13,498 nucleotides of DNA, taken from contig JACMKW010000656.1 in assembly GCA_014379885.1 (NCBI GenBank), forward strand, positions 1-13,498, read 5' to 3'. Every line of letters starts with the position of its first letter. Within the stretch, counting starts at the first letter, position 1. A program made the position numbers and the translations under genes. This document shows positions 6,280 to 13,492 of the stretch, in pieces. A model generated the notes under the pieces. It worked only from the letters and a program-made list of their open reading frames with translations. It did no database searches and was not told where the DNA came from. Origin of the DNA: Rhizobacter sp. GTDB lineage: Bacteria > Pseudomonadota > Gammaproteobacteria > Burkholderiales > Burkholderiaceae.

Positions 6280-9108
6280 ATGACCGACTTCTCCCTGCCC
6301 GAAGAATTTGACCTGGCCGAACACTTCGACCACCTCACTCTCACGCGAGCCATGGGGCTCAAGCCCCAGCAGGCTGTGCTGGTGCTGCAAGTTGACGGGC
6401 CCCGGCTGAATACACGGGTTCAGGGTGTCGGGCCCACTGCTTTTCAGCAAAGCATTCACTGGGTGAAAGACAAACGACTGGGGCCTCGCCTGGAAGGGCG
6501 ATGCACTTGCCCGGTGGGCAACAACTGCCAGCATGTGGCCGCGGCGCTGATGGCCTATGAGGCCCAACAAATCCGCATCAAGAAGGGCCTGCCCGAAACC
6601 CCCGGCGTGGCCGCACCCGTGGCGCGCCCAGCCGCGCCGCCACCGCCCGCGATGCTGGAGCTAGGCACGCTGGCGCTGGTGCCGATACTGCGCCTCACCA
6701 CTTGTGTGGATGTGGCGTCTGAGGCCCTGTTGCACCACCGCTACGGCTCGGCGGGTTCGCGCAGCACCACGCTGCGCCAGGGCGCTGCGCAGCTGATCTT
6801 TCGCTACCAGCCTCCCACGGGCAGGGCGTTCGACTTTCATTTCCCGGCCGGCAACGCGACCACGGCGCTGGGTGAGGTGAATGACCCGGCGCGGCCGGGG
6901 CGTGTGGTGATGGGGCACTTTCAGCGCCAGTCGAGCGCCGAGACAGGTGCCTTGCGCACGCTCTTTGGCGAACTGGAGTTGCGGCCCTGGAGCCTGGCCG
7001 CCGGTGTGGCAATGGACCGGCTCACGCGGCATGCGCCCACCCGCCTGCAAACGACAGCGTTGCCGGTCGGCATTGAGGGCACGCCGATGATGCTGGTGCC
7101 GCAGCGGCGCGACCGCTGGCCCGAGCTGCTGGCGCACCACATTCCCGAGCTGGAACAGCGCGGCTGGGTGGTTGAGGTGATGGACGACTTTCCCTTCGAG
7201 CTGCACACGCCCGACGACTGGGCCGTCAACATCGGCGAAGAGCCCGGCGGCAACTGGTTCAGTGTGGGCTTGCAGGTCCATGTGGATGGCCAGCCGGTGA
7301 ACCTGGTGCCGCTGCTGGTGAGCCTGGTGCAAAACGGCTGGCTGAGTCTTGACGCCGCCTTGAGCCAGGGCAATGGCAGCGAGGTGCTGGTGCCCTGGGC
7401 CAGCGACACACCAACCCTGCCCGGCGCCGCCCCCCGCCAACGCCTGCTGCGCCTGCCGGTATCGCGCGTGGCGCCACTGATGGACTGGTTACGCAGCGTG
7501 TTCAAGGCCGGCGACAAGACCTCGTCGCTGCGCTTGTCGCGCTTCGACCTGGGCACGCTCGAATCGCTGGCCGCCGACACGCGCGTCACCGCGCCGCCCA
7601 GCTTCACCGAGCTCTTGGAGCAGGTGCGCCTGTTGGGCAGTGGCAAGAGCCTGCCCGAGGTGGCGGTGTCGCCGCATGTGCGGGCCACCTTGCGCCACTA
7701 CCAGCTCGACGGCCTGGCCTGGATGGACTTTCTGCGCCGCTCACGCCTGGGCGGCGTGCTGGCCGACGACATGGGTCTGGGCAAGACGCTGCAGGCCCTG
7801 GCCTTGCTGCAAGGCGAGCTCGATGCCGGCCGGCTCGACCGGCCCAGCCTGGTGGTGGTGCCCACCAGCCTGATCGGCAACTGGGAGGCCGAGGCCAAAC
7901 GCTTCACGCCCCAGCTCAAGCTGGTGGTGCTGCACGGCCCGCAACGTGCGAAGCAGTTCAAGCACATCGAGGGTGCGCACCTCGTGATCACCAGTTACCC
8001 GCTGGCCATGCGCGACGTGCACACCCTTGGCGCGCAAGAGTGGCATTACCTGATGCTCGACGAAGCCCAGCGCATCAAGAACAGCCGCAGCCAGGCCGCC
8101 ATGTCGGTGAAGGGGCTGAACGCACGCCACCGTCTGTGCCTCTCGGGCACACCGCTCGAAAACCACCTGGGCGAGCTGTGGAGCCTGATGGACTTTGTGT
8201 GCCCGGGCCTGCTGGGCAGCGAGCCGCAGTTTCGCGAGCACTACCGCACGCCCATCGAGCGGCGGCAAGACACCTTCCGTGCGCAGCAACTCGCACGCCG
8301 CGTGCGGCCTTTCCTGCTGCGGCGTACCAAGCTGCAAGTGGCGCAAGAGCTGCCCGCAAAGACCGAATCGCATTTGCGGGTGGAGCTCACCGGCACCCAG
8401 CGCGACCTGTACGAAACCGTGCGCGCCACCATGGACGGCAAGCTGCGCGACGTGATCGCCCAGCAGGGCCTCGCGCGCAGCCAGATCATGGTGCTCGACG
8501 CCTTGCTGAAACTTCGCCAGGTGTGCTGCGACCCGCGCCTCTTGAAGATCGGCGGTGGCGGTGAGCCTACTGCCGCGCGGCCGCACCACCCGTCGGCCAA
8601 GATGGAGCTGCTGCTCGACCTGCTGCCCACGCTGATTGAAGACGGCCGCCGCGTGCTGCTGTTTTCGCAGTTCACCGAGATGCTGGCGCTGATCGAGATC
8701 GAGCTCGACCGCCTCAAGCTGCCCCACCTCAAGCTCACCGGCGAGAGCAAAGATCGTGGTGCGTTGGTGGCGCGCTTCCAGGCCGGCGAAGTGCCGCTGT
8801 TCCTCATCAGCCTGAAGGCCGGCGGTGTGGGCCTTAACCTGACCGCGGCCGACACCGTGATCTTGTACGACCCATGGTGGAACCCGGCGGTGGAGCAGCA
8901 GGCCATCGACCGCGCCTACCGCATCGGGCAAGACAAGCCGGTGTTCGTCTACAAGCTGATTGCCAGCGGCACGGTCGAAGACAAGATGCTGGAACTGCAG
9001 GCGCGCAAGGCGGGGCTGGCCGATGCGCTGTTGTCGGGCGTGGCGAGCGACGCGGGGCTCACGTCGCAAGACTTCGACGAGTTGTTCAAGCCGCTGGGGG
9101 CGGAGTAG
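6280..9108 (+). CDS. SNF2-family ATPase/helicase-like protein with SWIM zinc finger
   Basis: A 942-residue bacterial Swi2/Snf2 protein, an ATP-driven double-stranded-DNA translocase family that remodels protein-DNA complexes. The SWIM finger CTCPVGNNCQH (CxCx5CxH, Cys75-His85) lies near the N-terminus, followed by a Pro/Ala linker and a bacterial SNF2-associated region (about 130-440). The ATPase core starts at LRHYQLDGLAWM (471-482). Walker A is DDMGLGKT (496-503), Walker B is DEAQ (594-597) and motif III is LSGTPLEN (621-628). Helicase C carries LLFSQFTEML (793-802), LKAGGVGLNLTAAD (845-858), DPWWNP and QAIDRAYRIGQ (874-884) with Arg878 and Arg881. All motifs look intact. The frame is open from 6187, but the ATG at 6280 fits the usual N-terminus and avoids a long overlap with the divergent lipocalin gene. 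The cellular role is not predictable from sequence; transcription recycling, repair or defence have all been seen for relatives. Confidence 0.95.
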   Translation: MTDFSLPEEFDLAEHFDHLTLTRAMGLKPQQAVLVLQVDGPRLNTRVQGVGPTAFQQSIHWVKDKRLGPRLEGRCTCPVGNNCQHVAAALMAYEAQQIRIKKGLPETPGVAAPVARPAAPPPPAMLELGTLALVPILRLTTCVDVASEALLHHRYGSAGSRSTTLRQGAAQLIFRYQPPTGRAFDFHFPAGNATTALGEVNDPARPGRVVMGHFQRQSSAETGALRTLFGELELRPWSLAAGVAMDRLTRHAPTRLQTTALPVGIEGTPMMLVPQRRDRWPELLAHHIPELEQRGWVVEVMDDFPFELHTPDDWAVNIGEEPGGNWFSVGLQVHVDGQPVNLVPLLVSLVQNGWLSLDAALSQGNGSEVLVPWASDTPTLPGAAPRQRLLRLPVSRVAPLMDWLRSVFKAGDKTSSLRLSRFDLGTLESLAADTRVTAPPSFTELLEQVRLLGSGKSLPEVAVSPHVRATLRHYQLDGLAWMDFLRRSRLGGVLADDMGLGKTLQALALLQGELDAGRLDRPSLVVVPTSLIGNWEAEAKRFTPQLKLVVLHGPQRAKQFKHIEGAHLVITSYPLAMRDVHTLGAQEWHYLMLDEAQRIKNSRSQAAMSVKGLNARHRLCLSGTPLENHLGELWSLMDFVCPGLLGSEPQFREHYRTPIERRQDTFRAQQLARRVRPFLLRRTKLQVAQELPAKTESHLRVELTGTQRDLYETVRATMDGKLRDVIAQQGLARSQIMVLDALLKLRQVCCDPRLLKIGGGGEPTAARPHHPSAKMELLLDLLPTLIEDGRRVLLFSQFTEMLALIEIELDRLKLPHLKLTGESKDRGALVARFQAGEVPLFLISLKAGGVGLNLTAADTVILYDPWWNPAVEQQAIDRAYRIGQDKPVFVYKLIASGTVEDKMLELQARKAGLADALLSGVASDAGLTSQDFDELFKPLGAE

Positions 9109-9136
9109 CGCAAAGGCTCGGGCTGGGGGGCAGCGC

Positions 9137-9157
9137 CAACAACTGAGAGCCTTGTTG
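9137..9157 (+). other. Weak hairpin after the SNF2 gene
   Basis: CAACAA (9137-9142) and TTGTTG (9152-9157) can pair with a nine-base loop, 28 bases after the SNF2 stop. The stem is short, A/T-rich and lacks a T-run, so it is at best a weak transcription-end signal. The rest of the 103-base gap to the next gene shows nothing I recognise. Confidence 0.2.
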
Positions 9158-9211
9158 CCTAGGGTGCGCACCAGCTGGTTGCGATGGTGGCTCCCAACTT
9201 ACGATCCCTCG

Positions 9212-11101
9212 ATGAGCGGATTTGACGTCTTGCCCCCGAGCAGCCCGATGTGCGTGCCAGACCTGCCCTGGTCTTTCGAGCCTGATGCGCCCGTCGATGT
9301 TCTGCCGCAGCCACACCCTACTGCGCCCCGCCCTGATGCGGATGCGGATGCGCAAGCGCCGGCAGCGCCGTCTGACGCCCCACCGGCGGCGGCTAAGTTC
9401 AGCTTCGGCTGGCCCGATGGGTCGGGGCCTGGCGCGTTGGCCCTTGTTGTGCACAACGGAGCCAGGGGCACGCAAATCGCGCAGGTGGCTGGCGAAACCA
9501 CGGCGGTTGCGCTGAGGGCCGCAGGAGCGGCCGAGGTAGTGGGGGGCGCTGCGGTGGGTGAGGGCTTCTTGACGACCGCACTTCGGTGGGCCGGGCCCTT
9601 GGGCCTGATCTTCCTGCCGGGCGACACGCCGTCGGAGCCGGTGCAGCCGCGCACGGCGGCGCACGAGCTGCCAGAAAGCGACGCCGACGGGCTCGATGCC
9701 GGCATGCCGGCGCCCAAGATGCAGGTCGATTTCGACATCGGCCCCAACGGAGAGCGGCGCGCGTTGCCTGGCGTTCTGCCGAGTGCCAACCAGTGGCGCG
9801 AGGGTTTCATACGCGTCTTGCCGCCATTGACTGCGGCGGACGATGGGCGTGCCGTTGCATCAGCCGACCCGCCGCCGAAAGAACCCGGCGCAGCCGAGGA
9901 GGCGCCCGACACGTCGCCGCAGGCCACCGACCGAACACGTTTCCCCGACACCCGCTTCGACCCGAGCTTGCCGCGAGCCGACCTGTCTCTGCACATCGGG
10001 CACGAAGGCCGCGACAACGCGCGTGCTGTGCTCGGCGCAGCGGGTGAACCGAATCTGCTTGTCGGACACGGTGGCTACACCGTGGGTGGGCTGCGCGGTG
10101 ACGCCGTGTTCGTGGTGCCGCCCGGCAGTGCCGTCACGCTTGCGCGCCCCGGCATCGCCATGCCGACCCGCTTGACCGACTCTTACCTGAAGGGCGACTG
10201 GCGCGGCGTGAGCCATATTGAAGAGTTGCGGAGCAGGCAACTCCACCTCGACATGAGAAACGTGGACTACCTGGCCAAGGCAAAAGACAACGACGGCCTT
10301 CACCCTTACCTCGAAGGTGCTGCGACCTACCTGCCGGGCGCGCGTGTGCCCGACTACGCGATTCGGGCGCCGAAGGGGCTCGCGATCTACCCGAACAACT
10401 ATTCCGTCGACAGCGCCAGATTCGCCACGTTGGCAGAACTGGTCCCGCCCAACGCGGGCCATGTGTGCGTCTCGTCTTGCACCCAGGTGAAGTTCGCTGG
10501 GACCAACGACAAGCTGATGTCCTTGCATGTTTACGCGCCGTTGCGAGAACAGCTTGACCTGCCAGGCCTCTATGAATATGACGCTGAGCGCGGCGAGTGG
10601 GTGCCTGACCCATTGACGACGGCTGAGTTCGACTGGGACTGGCGGCACCGTGTCGACCTGGCCCCTGCATTGACATACGACATGACGGCCGCCGTGGTGG
10701 CCGCCGCGATGGAGCAGGATCTGAGCGGCTTCGAAGCGGCGCTCATGAAGCCCTCGCCCTTCTTCGACTATTCGCGTTTCGCGCACCCGTTCTCCGCCGA
10801 TCCGGGGGTGGCCGAGTTGTTGGTCGGTGGGCATTCCCCGGTGGTGGACCCCACATTGCCAGACGCCGTTCAACTGTCTTTGTTGAGCAGCCACATCGAC
10901 AGGGTGCAGGGCGCTTACGAGCGAACCAAGCGTTTCATTGCCGCACTCGAAGAAAGCGGGCTGCACACAGCCGCTGCCGCTGCCAGCACCCTGAAGGACG
11001 ACATGGACACCTACCTGCATGCGGCGCGCTTGCAACGCAATGAGGTACGGATATCAGAGATGAACAGGATGCTGGAAACAGATTGGGACATGGACGACTG
11101 A
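9212..11101 (+). CDS. Large protein with Stv-like (putative adhesin/effector) His-Gly/Cys domain
   Basis: A 629-residue protein without a signal peptide. Residues 1-62 are Pro/Ala/Asp-rich. Residues 96-136 form a Gly/Ala-rich hydrophobic stretch ending AGPLGLIFLPGDTP, like pre-toxin linkers of pyocin-type and type VI effectors. From about 255 to 445 lies a domain with LLVGHGGYT (His286), a VFVVPPGSAVTL strand (299-310), VPDYAIRAPKGLAIYP (379-394) and, after a strand, VCVSSCTQVK (Cys419, Cys423). This layout recalls the Stv-type putative adhesin domain, and the HG...SSC pairing recalls caspase-like folds; both are from memory and unconfirmed. The C-terminus (550-620) is helical and charged. 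The start is uncertain: the ATG at 9212 has no Shine-Dalgarno sequence and the frame is open upstream to 8960. No PAAR, VgrG or chaperone is nearby. Function is not established. Confidence 0.75.
   Translation: MSGFDVLPPSSPMCVPDLPWSFEPDAPVDVLPQPHPTAPRPDADADAQAPAAPSDAPPAAAKFSFGWPDGSGPGALALVVHNGARGTQIAQVAGETTAVALRAAGAAEVVGGAAVGEGFLTTALRWAGPLGLIFLPGDTPSEPVQPRTAAHELPESDADGLDAGMPAPKMQVDFDIGPNGERRALPGVLPSANQWREGFIRVLPPLTAADDGRAVASADPPPKEPGAAEEAPDTSPQATDRTRFPDTRFDPSLPRADLSLHIGHEGRDNARAVLGAAGEPNLLVGHGGYTVGGLRGDAVFVVPPGSAVTLARPGIAMPTRLTDSYLKGDWRGVSHIEELRSRQLHLDMRNVDYLAKAKDNDGLHPYLEGAATYLPGARVPDYAIRAPKGLAIYPNNYSVDSARFATLAELVPPNAGHVCVSSCTQVKFAGTNDKLMSLHVYAPLREQLDLPGLYEYDAERGEWVPDPLTTAEFDWDWRHRVDLAPALTYDMTAAVVAAAMEQDLSGFEAALMKPSPFFDYSRFAHPFSADPGVAELLVGGHSPVVDPTLPDAVQLSLLSSHIDRVQGAYERTKRFIAALEESGLHTAAAAASTLKDDMDTYLHAARLQRNEVRISEMNRMLETDWDMDD
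9335..9352 (+). repeat. GATGCG hexanucleotide repeat, three units
   Basis: Three perfect tandem GATGCG units encode Asp-Ala dipeptides in the N-terminal low-complexity part of the Stv-like protein. Unit number could vary without breaking the frame. Confidence 0.6.
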
Positions 11102-11343
11102 TTCCCTGGGCCGGCAGCTTGCGAGGCAGGCGCTGCACCGCAGCTCAAGCCGGGTGGGGCAGGGCCTCCATTTCGGGCGCCCCATGCCTGCAGGGGCTTT
11201 GCGATGCGCCTTGACGAGGCGGCAATGCACGACGTGCCGCGAGCAAATCATCGAGTCGCCAACTGACAACTCGATGCGGTGTTTTCCTACAGGCTGCGCA
11301 ACAGCGCCTGCAGATCATGTCGCATGCGTTTGAGGAGCGACCC
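11102..11343 (+). other. 242-base intergenic region with two inverted repeats
   Basis: No gene is seen here. A hairpin GCCCC(11179-11183)/GGGGC(11193-11197) followed by TTT could be a weak terminator of the preceding gene. A perfect 8-bp inverted repeat CATCGAGT-N12-ACTCGATG (11249-11276) lies 67 bases before the next start and may be an operator or RNA stem. GAGGAG at 11332-11337 is the ribosome binding site of the next gene. A TTGACG at 11211-11216 resembles a -35 box but has no -10 partner at the right distance. Confidence 0.35.
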
Positions 11344-11637
11344 ATGATCGATCTTCCCCGTTTCCAGAGCCAGGTTCAGGCCGTGGGCCGCATGCTCACC
11401 TCCATCGGCTACGACGCCAACGACTTCGAGATCAAGGCCGACAACGCCTCGCCTCTCGCGCAGTTGTTTCGCCTGGCCGGTGGGCTGCTCGTGCTGCGGC
11501 GGCGCTCTACCGGCGAGGAGCGCTTCTATGCCACCGACCAGGCCTCTGGCTGGGCCGACACCTTGATGAACGACCTGGCGCACGGCGCGCTGGCCAATCC
11601 GTCGGACAAACCCTCTCAACGGGTGGTGATCAACTGA
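11344..11637 (+). CDS. Small conserved-looking hypothetical protein
   Basis: A 97-residue protein I do not recognise. The ATG at 11344 has the strongest ribosome binding site in the window, GAGGAG six bases upstream, so it is very probably translated; an in-frame ATG at 11317 lacks this. There is no signal peptide. Residues 1-20 are amphipathic (DLPRFQSQVQAVGRMLTSIG). A middle segment (43-59, SPLAQLFRLAGGLLVLRRR) is moderately hydrophobic with a basic end, too short and interrupted to call a membrane segment. The C-terminus is polar. It lies between the Stv-like gene and vapBC on the same strand, but the 242-base gap argues against forming an operon with the former. Whether it is an immunity or partner protein for the large neighbour cannot be judged. 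Confidence 0.7.
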   Translation: MIDLPRFQSQVQAVGRMLTSIGYDANDFEIKADNASPLAQLFRLAGGLLVLRRRSTGEERFYATDQASGWADTLMNDLAHGALANPSDKPSQRVVIN

Positions 11638-11672
11638 CCTGGCTTGCCCCTGCGCCCGCCTCGGGCGCTGGC

Positions 11673-11713
11673 TTGTGATGGCGAGCGTGGTGTCTATACT
11701 GAAGTAGAGACAC
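11673..11713 (+). promoter_or_regulatory. vapBC promoter with palindromic operator
   Basis: TTGTGA (11673-11678) and TATACT (11695-11700), 16 bases apart, form a plausible sigma-70 promoter. A 24-base near-perfect palindrome at 11690-11713, with left arm GTGTCTATACT and right arm AGTAGAGACAC around a GA centre (ten of eleven pairs match), covers the -10 box. Antitoxins of the VapB type normally repress their own operon by binding such a palindrome. The predicted transcript would begin near 11707, about 22 bases before the vapB ATG, and that leader has no clear Shine-Dalgarno sequence. Confidence 0.75.
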
Positions 11714-11728
11714 TCGACAAATCCACCC

Positions 11729-11992
11729 ATGAGCACCAAGACCGCCAAGCTCTTCACCAACGGTGGCAGCCAGGCCGTGCGCCTGCCGGCCGAGTTTCGC
11801 TTCGAGGGCGACGAGGTCTACATCCGGCGTGACCCGCGCACCGGCAATGTGATCCTCTCCGCCCGGCCCGAGCTGTCTTGGATGGAGTTCATGGCCTTGC
11901 GCCACCAGCTGGGTGAGCTGCCCAAAGACTTTCTTGTCGACCGTGTGCAGAGCACCCAGCGGCGCGACCCGCTCGACTCTTGGGTGGAGTAA
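11729..11992 (+). CDS. vapB: VapB-type antitoxin (AbrB/SpoVT-like DNA-binding)
   Basis: An 87-residue antitoxin. The N-terminal half is a swapped-hairpin AbrB-like DNA-binding domain: [21 protein letters not shown] (5-25) followed by [16 protein letters not shown] (28-43). The acidic, hydrophobic C-terminal tail (46-87, with WMEFM and a final DSWVE) is where VapB proteins normally wrap around and inhibit the toxin. It neutralises VapC in a complex that also represses the operon through the palindrome over the promoter. The gene ends six bases before the toxin ATG, and its last codons contain GGAG (11986-11989), which serves as the toxin's ribosome binding site, so translation of the pair is probably coupled. 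Length and order, antitoxin first, are typical. Confidence 0.92.
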   Translation: MSTKTAKLFTNGGSQAVRLPAEFRFEGDEVYIRRDPRTGNVILSARPELSWMEFMALRHQLGELPKDFLVDRVQSTQRRDPLDSWVE

Positions 11993-11998
11993 GCCGCG

Positions 11999-12406
11999 AT
12001 GCCGCTTTACATGCTCGACACCAACACGGCCGTGGCGGCTTTGCGCGGCGCCGCCGGGCTCGACAGTCGCTTGCAGGGTCTGCAGCCTGACGAATGGTGC
12101 ATCTCGGCCATCACCAACGCCGAGATGCGCTATGGCGTGGCGCTCAAGCCGCAGGCGATCCAGCTCGAGCGCTATGTGGATGCGTTTCTCGCTGTGGCTC
12201 GCACGGAGCCTTGGGATGCAGCCTGCGCCGAGTTTCACGGCATCGTGCGCGCACAACTGCGTGCCAAAAGCCACGTGCTGGGCGATTTCGACGAGATGAT
12301 CGCGGCCCATGCGCTGGCGCTGGGTGCGGTGCTCGTCACCGACAACATGCGCCACTTCAAGCGTGTTGAAGGGCTGCGGCTGGAGAACTGGATTCGCAGT
12401 TCGTAG
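11999..12406 (+). CDS. vapC: VapC-type PIN-domain ribonuclease toxin
   Basis: A 135-residue PIN-domain toxin, normal length for VapC. The four acidic metal-binding positions are all present: Asp7 in YMLDTNT, Glu42 in TNAEMRYG, Asp98 in FDEMIAAHA and Asp115 in LVTDNMRHF, so the nuclease should be active. VapC enzymes cut specific RNAs, often initiator tRNA or 23S rRNA loops, and halt growth when freed from VapB; the target here cannot be read from sequence. The ATG has GGAG nine bases upstream, inside the end of vapB. The gene converges on the serine hydrolase with six bases between the stop codons. Nothing looks broken, so the module is probably functional. Confidence 0.94.
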   Translation: MPLYMLDTNTAVAALRGAAGLDSRLQGLQPDEWCISAITNAEMRYGVALKPQAIQLERYVDAFLAVARTEPWDAACAEFHGIVRAQLRAKSHVLGDFDEMIAAHALALGAVLVTDNMRHFKRVEGLRLENWIRSS

Positions 12407-12416
12407 CGCAAGCTAC
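12403..12416. other. Small hairpin spanning two convergent stop codons
   Basis: GTAGC-GCAA-GCTAC (12403-12416) is a perfect 5-bp stem with a GNRA-type loop on the plus strand. It contains the TAG stop of vapC (12404-12406) and, as its complement, the TAG stop of the opposing gene (12413-12415). There is no T-run, so it is not a standard intrinsic terminator. Confidence 0.35.
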
Positions 12417-13432
12417 AGCGCGCTGCCGGTTACCCAGGCCTTGCGGATGAGCGCGCCGCAGTCGGCTGATTCATTGCCGCCGCCGAACGCATCGCTGCGC
12501 GCCACGATGCCGTACCAGGTCTTGCTGACGTCCACCCACGGGTAGAAGCCGAAGGCACCGGCGCTGCTGAAGGCGCCGTCGCCGCGGGTGGCGTCGTCTT
12601 CCACCCAGTGGCCGCTGGCGTAGTTCCAGTTGAGGCCGTTGGTGATGGGCGTGTTCAGCGCCGTTGGGCAGGTGGCAGGGTTGGTGCAGACCTTGTTGCT
12701 GCCCAGCAGCGCGGCCATGTGCAGCTGGTTGTTGAGCAGCTTGCGCAAGAAACGCGCGTAGTCGCTGGCGGTGGTGCGCACACCGCCGGCAGGCTGCGGC
12801 TGCGAGTAGCTGAGGCTGATGTCGCTGCCCAGCAGCCGGCGCAGTTCGGCGGCGAGCGCGGCGTTGTCCATCGCGCCCAGGTTCATGCCGCCGCTGAGGC
12901 TGGCGTGCTTTTGCATGTGGCCGCCGTTGTAATAGAAGCGATCGACGTGGGCGGGGGTTTGCAGGTCGTTGTCGCCACGGGCCACGCACGAGGCGATGGT
13001 GTCGGTCGGGGTGCAGTCGCCAATGGGGGCCAGGCCGGTGTAGCCGCTGTTGAAGGTGAGGAACTGGATGTCTTGTGCGCTGAGCATGCCGCTGCGCCGC
13101 TCAGCCACGTAGGCGCTGTACAGCCACTTCGAGGCCGAGGCAATCGACATCAGCGTGTCGGCGGTGTAGGTGGTGGCATTGCCGCTCTGGTTGACCGAGC
13201 CGCTGGCCAGGCGCTGAGTTCGGTCACCTGTTTCCCAGTAGAACGGTTGGATGGCGGCGCAGGCGTTGCTGCTGCTTTGTGCGGTGGTGGTGGCGGCGAG
13301 CGTGCGCGTGGCGGTGTCAGGGCCTGAAGGCGCGGGCGCCGGGCTGTCGGAGTTGCCGCCGCAACCGCTCAGTGCGATGCAGGCGGTGAGCCAGGCGAGC
13401 TGGGTTGTCAGGTTGAAGATGTTGCGCTGCAT
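12413..13432 (-). CDS. Beta-lactamase-fold serine hydrolase, lipoprotein
   Basis: A 339-residue protein, probably lipid-anchored: N-terminal hydrophobic segment and lipobox LSGC with Cys24, then a Ser/Pro/Thr-rich linker (27-55). Motifs of the class-C beta-lactamase / family VIII esterase superfamily follow: SxxK at Ser99-Lys102 (SASK) and YxN at Tyr167-Asn169 (YYN). The third element is probably SAGAFGFYPW (290-299), where KTG or HxG is usual. Six Cys after the linker (58, 140, 149, 249, 255, 325) suggest disulfides, in line with an exported protein. The likely activity is an esterase or peptidase rather than antibiotic resistance, but neither can be settled here. The ATG at 13432 has GGAG about ten bases upstream. 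No co-oriented neighbour is visible upstream in the window. Confidence 0.82.
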   Translation of the reverse strand: MQRNIFNLTTQLAWLTACIALSGCGGNSDSPAPAPSGPDTATRTLAATTTAQSSSNACAAIQPFYWETGDRTQRLASGSVNQSGNATTYTADTLMSIASASKWLYSAYVAERRSGMLSAQDIQFLTFNSGYTGLAPIGDCTPTDTIASCVARGDNDLQTPAHVDRFYYNGGHMQKHASLSGGMNLGAMDNAALAAELRRLLGSDISLSYSQPQPAGGVRTTASDYARFLRKLLNNQLHMAALLGSNKVCTNPATCPTALNTPITNGLNWNYASGHWVEDDATRGDGAFSSAGAFGFYPWVDVSKTWYGIVARSDAFGGGNESADCGALIRKAWVTGSAL

Positions 13433-13444
13433 GCTTGCGTTACT

Positions 13445-13492
13445 CCGTTCGGGCGGAGCCCGTATTCCGTTCGCCCTGAGCCTGTCGAAGGG
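13445..13492. repeat. Dispersed CCGTTCG...GTCGAAGG-type repeat, one full and one partial unit
   Basis: The unit at 13467-13492 (CCGTTCGCCCTGAGC followed by CTGTCGAAGGG) matches a short extragenic repeat I know as abundant in many beta- and gamma-proteobacterial and sphingomonad genomes. A partial, diverged unit CCGTTCGGGCGGAGC begins at 13445, 22 bases earlier and in the same direction. The array lies 13-60 bases upstream of the serine hydrolase start, and the GGAG of that gene's ribosome binding site lies at its edge. Confidence 0.65.

Noticed and set aside
7741..9171. Long open frame antisense to the SNF2 gene (476 codons)
   Set aside because: It mirrors the third-position GC bias of a clearly identified SNF2 gene; the translation is low-complexity and matches no domain.
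8960..9211. Upstream extension of the Stv-like protein into the SNF2 gene
   Set aside because: It overlaps the conserved C-terminal end of SNF2 and its Arg-rich translation looks like an out-of-frame reading.
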